Origin: Aedes albopictus
Lineage: Eukaryota; Arthropoda; Insecta; Diptera; Culicidae
Assembly: GCF_035046485.1 (NCBI RefSeq)
Contig: NC_085138.1
Coordinates: 22,724,800-22,788,799 of the forward strand
Length of the DNA stretch: 64,000 bases
Direction of reading: 5' to 3'
The notes beneath the pieces are model-generated. The model searched no databases. It was not told where the DNA came from and saw only the letters and a program-made list of their open reading frames with translations. A program made the translations under genes and the position numbers. This document shows, one piece after another, positions 57,201 to 64,000 of the stretch. The first letter of the stretch is position 1, and the number at the start of each line of letters is the position of its first letter.

Positions 57201-60200
57201 TCTGCTTCTTGATCCGTAAACAAATCTTAACCGTAATTTGAAATGCTTCAACTATTTAAACACAATCAAATTTCTGTTGAGTAACGTTATCTTAATGGAG
57301 ACACCTACCTAAATAGATTATACTTCAATAGATTCTACCTAAATGGACTCGGGGTTATATGTAAATAAAAAACATCGTTTTCCCATACAAACTTTGAAAG
57401 GCTTGTGCAGTCTTAATTATCAACCAAATTAGCTCAAATATTGGGAGAAGGCATAGAATATGGTTACGAATCGAATAAGCGGTGTGGAACGATTTTTTGA
57501 ACTACGCTGGTGCTTAGGTAGTTGAGCTCTGAGTGGTAGATTGTCAGAACTCGAACGTGAAATCTGTGTTGCTGTACGCCAGTGAAACCTGATGTGTATC
57601 AGTGAAGAACACTCAATGGCTGCAGGTCTTCATCAATAGATGCCTGCGGTATATAATTCGTCATGGAGGTTTCACAATTGGATCTCTAACGTTGAATATC
57701 CGTGATAAAAACATTGTATTTGTGCAGGAAAACTCCATCGTGAGAAGGAAAGCGTTAATGATCCTTTAGCTGAGCGTCTTTGATCAGGAATTCGATAGTT
57801 CGATACGATATCCGATAGTCCAGAGTGAGTATAATTTACATACATCACGTGGAAAGTCACCTTCATAGCTTTCTCACGACTATGATATTACTCAATTCGA
57901 CAAAATTTTAGATAACACTACCCAGGTAACCAATAAGCATTTAAATAAGCTGTATTTCAGCTACATATAAAACTGCATTATATCTGCTTGCTGCTGTATC
58001 ATAGCAGTTCGACTGCTGAATTGCTCTGAATTAGCAATTCAAATGCTGCTCAAAATCTGACAGCTGTTGTGTAGCATTTCAAATGCACGATATTTTTTTG
58101 TTAATAAGCATCCTAACTGCTACTTTATTGCCATAAAACTGCTAAGAGAGATGAGCGATGCTAAAACTGTTACACATTTCAACTTTTCAATTCATGTACC
58201 ACGACTAAAGGATCCATTACCATTCAGATGTCCTATCATTTACTGGTAGCAACAAAGTAAATCAATGACAGAACAAATATTTTCCAAATAAATCGCATGG
58301 AATAAGAAACCAATTATGCCATCGTGTATTATGTGGATGGTTTAATTATCAGCACATGTCCGAGCCATTGTCCGGGCATAGCAAAATAACTGCCGGTGTG
58401 GTACTCATGCCTTTAATAGATCAAAAAATCAACGCACATTATCTGATCGTTTATAGCTCATCCTGTAGCGCGGCTCAGCATCATCATCTGCCACAGGATT
58501 GTGGGATCGAATCCCAATTTCAGCGGGAACAGCAAAAAACAACTGCAAAAATAAACAACAGCCCCAATGTCGCACAGGAAAGTGTGAGTAAAGATAGAAA
58601 AGGAAGAATATGAAGCGACTGAAATGCGCAGGGGAAAATATTTTTGATGATGATCGATTTTTTGGGGATAGGAAAGATAAGCATTTAATCAGCCGTATAT
58701 TGGGCCAAAACCTGCTTTTAACTAGCACTTATGGCGCATATACGGCATATTAGCATTTAATGACCTGCAGTAAAGGCGCATATAGTGCTAAATAAATGCA
58801 ATTTTTACTGCTTATTGGTTACCTGGGTATAAAGTAAAAGTTCTTCATACACTGTATTTTGATAGCATGCTGCTGAGCTGAGAAAATAGCAAGTGAATGT
58901 AAGTATTCCCATCTCTGATTACAGTTCGGATGCAACACCAGAACGGATAAGAACCCACAGGTGTTATTCTCTTAACACTAACTGAATATGCGATAAACCA
59001 CCGCCGCAAAGTCACGTTTCACCAAGTAGCAGCGTGACACAAGCAGCCTACATATCTGCACACAACTGCTCAAACTGAATAGCAAAATACCTTATAAATT
59101 AAACACATTCATTGATTCGCTACCCCACCCTCCCCTTTAATCAATGCAAAAAAAAGAACACTCACCGTCAGCTTCTTCCGCTCCTTAATCTCGCGCTGTA
59201 GGAGTTTCTTCTGCAGTAACTGCCGGCTGGCGATGCTGGCCGGCGAGTTGAGATTGTGCTTGGTGATGAACCCGGCCAGCTCGTTGATCGATCCGAACGC
59301 CTCCGGGAGCATGGCTTCGGCCCACAGTTTGATCACCTTCCACGCTTCCTCGTCGGTTGGCACTTGATCCTCCGGATCGGATTTTTTCTGTTGCAGAGAG
59401 GAAAGACAGACGGAACACACATACACGGTCAAGCGCGATGCAGAGATGCAAATTACGCATTCGGAATCAACAACACAGGCGACGGACGTTAGACGGGCTG
59501 ATTTGACTACCAAATCAGCTCAGCTCTTCCCTCTCGCGGGACCAGGGCTGGTAGCGGTCGGACTACAAGTTACTAACACTTTTAGACCCAAGATTAGTTA
59601 AAAGTTGAGATTGAACGCTTAACAGGGACCCGCTACCAGCCCTGCCCCGCGAAACAAGAATGACGAAAATCACGCGGGCGAAGAACACTCACCTCGCCAC
59701 CGGTACCGCCGCCACCGCCGCCGCTGCTGCTGCTAGTGCTGAGATCGGGCAACTTGGGAGCGGCCAGTTTGGTGGCTTTACGCATGGCCGCGTAACAGTA
59801 GCGCGAATGGCCACGGGTCCCCAATCGGCGCGGCCGGATCCCGGGGAATACTTGTTTCATCACCTTGCCGAAATCTGCCGTCGATAGGGGTTTGATGTCG
59901 ATTCGCTCGCAGAATGCGCTATGTTCGATGAAAGGGAGGAGAGGAAAGAAGACAAATTTAGCTTTGGTTGCAAACTCGAGACAGGGTTCCAAAAATTTGC
60001 TTACGTGTAGTCATCGTACACCTCCTGCTTCGGTATGGACACGTTCGGGTCGTGTTCCAGGTGTGAGCGAACCCAGTTGATGGTGTGATTAATCTCGGAA
60101 CGGGTACCCAGCGGGTTCTGGGACTGACGCAGGGGATCTGTGGGAAGTAGAGAACGTGTTCAAATTATTCAAGGAACTCGTAACAAAACTGATATATTGC

Positions 60201-60364
60201 TTATCAGTTATCCTAAAAGTCCTGTAAAGACAAATGATATATTGAAGATCTTACCTGTCTCAGGATAGCCGCCAGGCATACGCAGGTACAAAAGTAGTCT
60301 TTCAGGTGGTCGAAGAATTGAAATCTTCTCCAGAATCTCAACGATTTGTTTTTTGGAGGTATCA
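45715..60364 (-). CDS. RFX7: RFX5/RFX7-type winged-helix transcription factor (5' incomplete)
   Basis: Five visible exons on the minus strand: 60364-60255, 60137-60005, 59918-59693, 59387-59166 and 48219-45715, all with GT/AG borders and consistent phases, giving about 1064 residues to the TAG stop. The first visible exon enters on the third base of a codon, so at least one 5' exon is missing. Order: N-terminal helical segment (QIVEILEKISILRPPERLLLYL), RFX DNA-binding domain, a conserved helical segment, a basic stretch, then a long low-complexity C-terminus. RFX proteins bind X-box DNA in the nucleus. RFX5/7 membership rests on the YLRMP-x-GYPETG region, SIPKQEVYDDY, RRLGTRGHSRYCY and the helix after the domain. 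RFX7 rather than RFX5 is a judgement. Introns are 117, 86, 305 and 10946 bp. Confidence 0.85.
48350..48680. repeat. Degenerate tandem repeat, about 106-135 bp
   Basis: Three diverged units share ATTTTCAGCGGGTTTCAGAG-like, GTTAGGGAGGCGTTAC and GAGAGTCTAAGGTG phrases. Landmarks at 48391, 48497 and 48632 give periods of 106 and 135 bp. It lies in the large RFX intron; 48680-49320 shows nothing further. Confidence 0.6.
49320..49890. repeat. GGAGGAATCCCAGGAGGAACTCCT repeat
   Basis: Short-period purine-form repeat, more regular than elsewhere. The plus frame reads Gly-Gly-Thr-Pro-like repeats by periodicity only, so the 183-residue frame is not called a collagen-like protein. Confidence 0.6.
49897..50317. 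mobile_element. 421-bp TA-flanked MITE with CTGCCCCCACTCGC ends
   Basis: Perfect ends CTGCCCCCACTCGCATAACA and inverse, with TA at 49895-49896 and 50318-50319. An internal GGGACTGTTATGCGGGTAC motif repeats the terminal sequence. A truncated, inverted second copy is at 61796-62076. Confidence 0.88.
50320..50492. mobile_element. 173-bp MITE with ATTACGTAACGC ends, abutting the previous one
   Basis: TAGGGCAGCATCC...ATTACGTAACGC and the inverse of TAGGCGCCGTCC...ATTACGTAACGC form imperfect inverted ends, enclosing C-rich CCCCCTCCCCC blocks. It directly adjoins the 49897-50317 element, sharing the TA-TA junction. Confidence 0.65.
50493..52429. other. Gene-free intronic stretch
   Basis: Degenerate repeats at about 50500-50640 and 50850-51170, otherwise AT-rich sequence and an (ACA)n tract at 51649-51665. 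No coding feature. Confidence 0.35.
52430..55263 (+). mobile_element. RTE-type (JAM1-like) non-LTR relic, 5' and middle part
   Basis: The probable 5' leader is about 52430-53190. From 53193 the frame-broken translation shows GKLPQLAYEASRMKLEILSLNEVRWP, then GDFNAKVGSDN and IASDHH-like endonuclease landmarks (APE type). After the MITE at 53894-54342 come NAKAAIERAKTQRAKAVAYQR (linker) and GQL..VDQLKCWFEHFGNVFQV, VDRTSAEMLKADPGLSAQL. SPLFCNIWETAIFP at about 55210-55260 marks the start of the reverse transcriptase, where the LOA-like fragment intervenes. Many stops and frameshifts: a dead copy, antisense to RFX. Confidence 0.78.
53894..54342. mobile_element. AT-rich TIR element inside the RTE relic
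   Basis: Ends ACTAGAAAATT and inverse AATTTTCTAGT, with an interior of repeated TATAACATAAT-like palindromic units. It separates EERAITAR from LRN-like RTE coding sequence. The exact target duplication is ambiguous within the shared CG bases. Confidence 0.65.
55264..56770 (+). mobile_element. LOA/R1-like non-LTR fragment within the RTE relic
   Basis: The gag-like ORF1 part begins with a Lys-rich run (KKEKRRPPRQKRKGDA) and, after the MITE at 55389-55820, continues LIAEANDKTTYAALLRKARED and TRRLQKGEIFFELKKD, ending with the first CCHC knuckle residues (ERCFRCMEFGQRSG). A junction near 56330 then enters the endonuclease: VFVFSCWAPPRW, PAVIGGDFNACAVEWGSR and ESIIDVMFCSPS, the GDFNAW and S-I-D blocks of LOA/R1-type APE. 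The intervening region is deleted. Confidence 0.75.
55389..55820. mobile_element. 432-bp MITE with perfect 9-bp duplication
   Basis: Ends CAGGGAGGTATATTAAGGGT and inverse ACCCTTAATATACTACTCTG. A perfect GGGTGATGC lies on each side (55380-55388, 55821-55829). Removing it together with one duplication rejoins the gag-like frame as RKGDA-LIAEAND, which confirms the boundaries. Nine-bp duplications are typical of Mutator-like elements, but the family is not identified. Confidence 0.85.
56771..57544. other. Non-coding stretch with small palindromes
   Basis: GATTTTTTCAGCAC and its inverse GTGCTGAAAAAATC occur at about 56861-56935, with AACTCATTTGAGTT and GTTGCAAAACTC-type repeats around. Otherwise AT-rich, no gene. 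Confidence 0.35.
57545..57710 (+). mobile_element. RTE C-terminal fossil
   Basis: One frame reads SNVKSVLLYASET-stop-CVSVKNTQWLQVF and INRCLRYIIR, the conserved C-terminal block of RTE elements, with TGA in place of the usual Trp codon. It is on the same strand as the relic at 52430-55263 and is plausibly its 3' part. Positions 57711-57920 show no further feature. Confidence 0.7.
57921..58827. mobile_element. 907-bp TA-flanked TIR element
   Basis: Perfect ends CCCAGGTAACCAATAAGCA and inverse, with TA at 57919-57920 and 58828-58829. The interior repeats GCATTTAAAT/GCTAAA-like motifs. No transposase. It lies in the large RFX intron. Confidence 0.85.
59166..59387 (-). CDS. RFX7: RFX gene exon: conserved helical region
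   Basis: A 222-bp, phase-0 exon encoding KKSDPEDQVPTDEEAWKV, LWAEAMLPEAFGSINELAGF and LQREIKERKKLT. It corresponds to the segment after the DNA-binding domain in RFX5/RFX7 (WAE-x-x-L-x-x-x-F-S/G-S-I). Acceptor CTGCAACAG, donor GTGAGTG. Confidence 0.85.
59543..59644. mobile_element. 102-bp MITE in a small RFX intron
   Basis: Ends CAGGGCTGGTAGCGGTC and inverse GACCCGCTACCAGCCCTG (one base slip). It makes up a third of the 305-bp intron between the DNA-binding-domain exon and the next. An 8-bp duplication could not be confirmed. Confidence 0.7.
59693..60137 (-). CDS. RFX7: RFX DNA-binding domain exons
   Basis: Exons 60137-60005 and 59918-59693, split by an 86-bp intron in phase 2 between DDY and T-AFCERID. 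Together they encode the winged-helix domain: INHTINWVRSHLEHDP, SIPKQEVYDDY, KPLSTADFGKVMKQVFPGI and RRLGTRGHSRYCYAAMRK. The RRLGTRG-S-Y-Y core is the family's DNA-recognition hallmark. The domain is followed by LPDLSTSSSSGGGGGG, an unstructured linker, before donor GTGAGT at 59692. Confidence 0.92.
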
Positions 60365-60515
60365 CTGTAAAAAAGGAAGAGAAAATACGAAATTAAATAT
60401 GAAACTGTGTACATAATAAGAATATGAAAAACAGATTCTAATAAACTAAAAGTAATAACTACAGAAGTTCATTCAAAAATATGTAAAAGATTGATGAACG
60501 GGCTCGTGTTCATGG

Positions 60516-60718
60516 TGTAGTGTTTACCTAATGGTTGTGTGCATAGGATACCTACCTACATGAAATACTATTCATGATAGTACCTAAATGTCTAGGTATG
60601 AGTCATTATGTCTACCTAAGGTAGTATAAATACGGGTGGTCATTGGACCACACAGCAGAGATTGCACAAGCTTTGGACTGTCAACATCTTTAATATTCTC
60701 CTTTTGAAGGATTTAAAA
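60516..60718 (+). repeat. 5' LTR with TATA box
   Basis: 203 bp. Contains TATAAATAC about 90 bp before the LTR end, followed by GGACCACACAGCAGAG where transcription could begin. The LTR end is TTTAAAA rather than the common CA. Confidence 0.85.
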
Positions 60719-61122
60719 GTGGCGACGAGGATCAAGGAGCGTGTGATTTCTTATGAGTTATTCCCGAGATTTTTCCTTTTCTTTTTCAGGTTGTTGTTAT
60801 AACAAATAGTTATTTTTGTGGAGAACAGAATTGACGAAATTGTCTTTTTGTTTTGGTAATACTGAAATGTTAATTTTTTGTGGTGAACGAAATTGTTCTT
60901 TTGTGGCGGAATTGTCATATGTTATGTTATGGTGAATGGATTTGTGTTATTAGTATTTTTTTTGGTAAAGTTGCCGATGTTGGGATAGCGAAATCGTCTT
61001 TTTGTTTTTGTAGTTTTGTTAGCGAACAGTTCTTTGAAAGTGACGGACTCGTCAGTTTATTTGTGCTATCATTATTTTGGCGATGAATGTTATTTTTTGA
61101 AGTTTTCTAAAGGGGAAAGGAC

Positions 61123-61325
61123 TGTAGTGTTTACCTAATGGTTGTGTGCATAGGATACCTACCTACATGAAATACTATTCATGATAGTACCTAAATGTCT
61201 AGGTATGAGTCATTATGTCTACCTAAGGTAGTATAAATACGGGTGGTCATTGGACCACACAGCAGAGATTGCACAAGCTTTGGACTGTCAACATCTTTAA
61301 TATTCTCCTTTTGAAGGATTTAAAA
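61123..61325 (+). repeat. 3' LTR
   Basis: No difference from the 5' LTR was found by eye over 203 bp, implying recent insertion or gene conversion. Preceded by the purine tract at about 61109-61122. Confidence 0.85.
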
Positions 61326-61330
61326 CATGG

Positions 61331-61795
61331 CAATGACAAAAAAACACAAATGGAGGGGAACTTGCCTCTGGAGCCTCTGGAACTTGCCTACACTGATACC
61401 TGATACCTGATAGTATTCCAAAAAACCAAAGTTCCGGAGTTGCTATTAACACAGATTTGTTCAAGACGAAACTCCTTCAAGAGTTGTAAGGAATGTTAGC
61501 TAATACGGCGACTGTGTCCAAGCATAGAACGGTCGTTCTCGAAAGGGCCAACACGCCGTTGTTGTCACATCATCACAATCTGTGATCATATAGTGAAGAA
61601 TTGCCCCATGAGGCTAACCTATTCTAATAATTAACGTTTCTATCCACACTTATCAAACCTCTTTTACTCGACAATCATATGAAGTTTCGCCAAGTATTTC
61701 TCCAAGTGCACCACTTCAATCTTATCATAGAATTTTAACAAAAATAACAAACATGGTTGAACGGTTAAATTTTGTTATGCCTATTCTGCCCCCAC
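61331..61795. other. Gene-free stretch
   Basis: Nothing recognised. Confidence 0.3.
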
Positions 61796-62076
61796 TCGCA
61801 TAACAGTCCCATTTGACTTTTCTTCACTTTTGAGTTAACGTTATGAATAGTCACCAATTTCAACGTACTTTTAAAACCTATAATAAAAATTACGGATTTC
61901 TATATCAATGTGCGAGAAAAAAAATCCAAATCATGAGCGTCCCATATTGGAAGTACCCGCATAACTGTCCCATCACGAATTTGTGTACTCTGTAATACAA
62001 AACTGAACAATGTAGTCAACGTAATATTTTTCACAGTTATGTATTGTGGTGCAAAGTTTTATATGGAAACAAGTTT
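61796..62076. mobile_element. Truncated copy of the CTGCCCCC MITE
   Basis: Matches the reverse complement of 49897-50317 from its right end inward (CTGCCCCCACTCGC, TGAGTTAACGTTATGAATAG, CATGAGCGTCCCATAT, then a jump to TTTTATATGGAAACAAGTTT). It has an internal deletion and lacks the opposite terminus. Confidence 0.75.
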
Positions 62077-62129
62077 ATTGAGAAACGTAGTAATCGATGC
62101 CTTGGACAGGTTGCTTGGGTAGACACCTA

Positions 62130-62275
62130 GCAACCTGTTGTTACGGAAGCTCAATTGCACCACACATTTTTTCTTCACTCCTGTATCAACCACCAACCAA
62201 TCAAGACGTTTTCAATAAAAACTTTATTTCGTTCCTCGTTAAACCACTTCGTGTTTTCTCTGAACTCAAGAGGTT
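62130..62275 (+). other. Probable leader or 5' LTR remnant of the copia relic
   Basis: The T/C-rich sequence with AATAAAAACTTTATTTCG immediately precedes the gag ATG. Without the partner LTR in the window, the LTR boundary cannot be fixed. Confidence 0.35.
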
Positions 62276-63208
62276 ATGGACCCCGCGCGGCGAGAACTAG
62301 TCTACGGCATCCCGCAATTTTCCGGAGCTGGCTACGAAAACTGGAAGTTTCGCGTTGAAAAGTTCTTGAAGTCGGTTGGTTTACTGGAAGTTCTGAGTCA
62401 AGATGTTCCACCCACGGCTCCCGAAGCAGCGAAGTTCAACGAAAAGGATGGCAAGGCGTCAAACTAGATATTTGCCTTTATTCACGATGACTTACTGGAC
62501 CTGGTTCGTGAGAAAGAAACTGCGAAAGAGATTTGGACAACTCTGGCAAACGTGTATGCGAAGAAATCAGTGGCATCTCAAACGATAATCCGGAAGCAGT
62601 TGACAAAGCTGAAGATGATTGAAGGATCGTCAGTGAAGGACCACCTGAAGATTTTCGACGAGCTGATCCGGCAGTTGAAATCGGCTGGCGCAAAGCTGGA
62701 AGAGGGTGACCTAGTGTCTCAGCTGTTTGTCACACTTCCAGAATCTTTTGATCCGTTGGTGACCGCATTGGAGAACCTGTAAGAGGACAAGCTGACCCTG
62801 GATGTAGTGCGTGAACGTCTTCTGGCAGAAGAGCTGAAGAAGAACGATCGGATGACAGATGTCGGTGAGGAAGTACCTGCTGCTCTTGTTGGGTCCAAGC
62901 AGAGAGGGCATATGACTAGAAGCTGTAAGACGAAGAAGTCATCCGATGAACCTGTGACCTTTTGTGGAGGAGAACCGGTTGTATTTCTGACTGATCGCAT
63001 ACCTCGTAACAACTGTGAACAAGTAATCAGCTTCAAGATGGATTCTGGAGCCACAGATCATCTCGTGAAATCGAAGGATTATTTTACAACGTAGGAAAAG
63101 CTGCAGCGGCCTGTGGAGATAAGCGTTGCCAAAAACGACCAGTCCATCGTTGCTTGGCACAGAGGATCGATTGTAGGAGTCAACCGACATGGTGTTAAGA
63201 TAGTAATA
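62276..63208 (+). mobile_element. Copia-type retrotransposon gag-protease, defective
   Basis: One continuous frame starting MDPARRELVYGIPQFSGAGY shows the copia gag landmarks (ENWKFRVEKFL, KEIWTTLANVYAKKS, LPESFDPLVTAL). The zinc knuckle keeps only its second half (RGHMTRSCK). The protease retains FKMDSGATDHLVKSKDYF and continues into VEISVAKNDQSI. Stop codons at about 62465, 62780 and 63092, together with the knuckle deletion, make it dead. At about 63209 it is cut by another repeat. Confidence 0.82.
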
Positions 63209-64000
63209 CCAGGGTGGCCACTAAATATCAGTTTTGAAATTCCCGTCTTTTTCCCGGTTTTCCCGGTACGATTTCTGAAATTTTCCCGGTTTTTAAAATG
63301 CACATTTTTAGTACGTAACGCCCAATTTTCGTATCATATGGATGATAAGTACCATGTAAAAATGCACTTGCAATCCTGTGAATACTATGTACTAGATATT
63401 TATAGTTTAATATTATTCTTGACGTAATGCATCTATGGAAAAAATGGAAGTAACTACCAATGATGACATAAAAGGCTTATGTTACACAATTACTTACAAC
63501 ATATTTTCATTCAGCTCCAAATAGTGCATAATTGAAGCTTTCACCAAGCTTTCACTCACTCATTATTTTAAATATTTTCTTGTACTTAAAAAAAAAAACA
63601 AGTGTAGAAGTGGTAGCTAACTATGACAGATCTATAATAGGTAAGATGTGCATAAAAAATCAGCAAAGGTCGCACTCGATTATCCTGGACATGGAGGATA
63701 ATCGAACTATTTTTTCTAAATTTTATTCGTTAGCGTAGGTGCCCTTCATTCAACTTCATTGGTGTTGTTTCTGGGGATTCCTCCAGGATGTCCAACTGAG
63801 TATTCCCCCAAAAACTTACATCTGGAGATTCTTACAAAGTTTTGTCCGAGATTTCATCTTTCGATTACTCCAAAAATACTATCTTGGATTTCTTCAGTAA
63901 ATTCTGTTAGCGATTCCACCTTGTATATCTTTTGTGGATTCCTCTAGATTCCTTAACCGTCCATAACTAGCGCGGTTGGCCACCACCGCCAGCACCACGC
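63209..64000. repeat. Terminal repeats: CAGGGTGGCCAC element, AT-rich tail, degenerate units
   Basis: CAGGGTGGCCAC with TCCCGGTTTTCCCGG motifs interrupts the copia relic and looks like the end of a DNA transposon whose other end is not visible. Positions 63770-63950 are pyrimidine-form degenerate repeats. 63957-64000 matches the GCGCGGTTGGCYACCACCG segment at about 42485-42525. No gene. Confidence 0.4.

Larger units (their letters stand above)
60516..61325 (+). mobile_element. 810-bp miniature LTR retrotransposon (TRIM-like)
   Basis: Two 203-bp direct repeats (60516-60718, 61123-61325) look identical by eye and begin TGTAGTG. A perfect 5-bp duplication CATGG flanks the whole (60511-60515, 61326-61330). 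After the first LTR comes GTGGCGACGAGG, a plausible tRNA-Ser-type primer site (TGGCGAC). Immediately before the second is the polypurine AAAGGGGAAAGGAC. Each LTR has a TATAAATA box (60625-60632 in the first). The 404-bp interior has no gag or pol, so it must rely on another element's proteins. Confidence 0.88.

Overview
This is eukaryotic, AT-rich, repeat-dominated DNA with spliced genes. The best fit is a culicine mosquito, probably Aedes. The evidence is dense DNA-transposon relics with TA, TTAA and 8-bp target duplications, tRNA-headed SINEs resembling the Aedes Feilai family, RTE/JAM1-like, LOA-like and copia-like retroelement debris, and insect-type COX7A and RFX5/7 proteins. The species assignment is inference. 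Most long open frames are simple-sequence artefacts.

Genes. Three protein genes are well supported. (1) The last two visible exons of a C-type-lectin-domain protein lie on the plus strand (2852-3255 and 3466-4037). (2) A complete nuclear cytochrome c oxidase subunit 7A gene lies convergently on the minus strand (4111-4455); its two poly(A) signals begin just beyond the lectin stop codon. (3) An RFX5/RFX7-type winged-helix transcription factor lies on the minus strand, with five visible exons between 60364 and 45715, a 10.9-kb intron packed with transposon debris, and a single 2.5-kb terminal exon. Its 5' exon(s) were not found. A 57-bp plus-strand exon-like segment at 13054-13110, of symmetric phase, may be a cassette exon of an unidentified gene.

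Layout. 0-2.4 kb: a tandemly related host repeat carrying a 1-kb hAT relic and a 314-bp TA-flanked MITE, each with a related empty site nearby. 2.5-4.5 kb: lectin and COX7A, flanked by two opposite-orientation copies of one 148-bp MITE. 4.7-35 kb: mainly degenerate GGAATTCC/GGAGGAA-type repeats. At least four long copies of one strand-switching family (5.4, 17.5, 26.3 and 33.7 kb) are interrupted by MITEs, SINEs and a tandem-repeat-bearing insertion. 36.0-42.1 kb: a four-level nest of mobile elements whose innermost member carries about 13.9 head-to-tail 114-bp monomers. 42.5-43.9 kb: two long palindromes. 45.7-60.4 kb: the RFX gene. Its large intron holds an RTE relic invaded by a LOA-like relic, itself invaded by a 432-bp MITE. 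60.5-61.3 kb: an 810-bp LTR element without coding capacity, with LTRs that look identical and a perfect 5-bp target duplication. 62.3-63.2 kb: a decayed copia gag-protease.

Most notable signals: the nested complex and its two-strand-open 114-bp array; four otherwise unrelated TIR families that all begin CCGT-N5-GGGG after a TA and repeat their subterminal motif; the miniature LTR element; and the long strand-switching degenerate repeat family. All family names rest on motif recognition by eye; no database search was possible.
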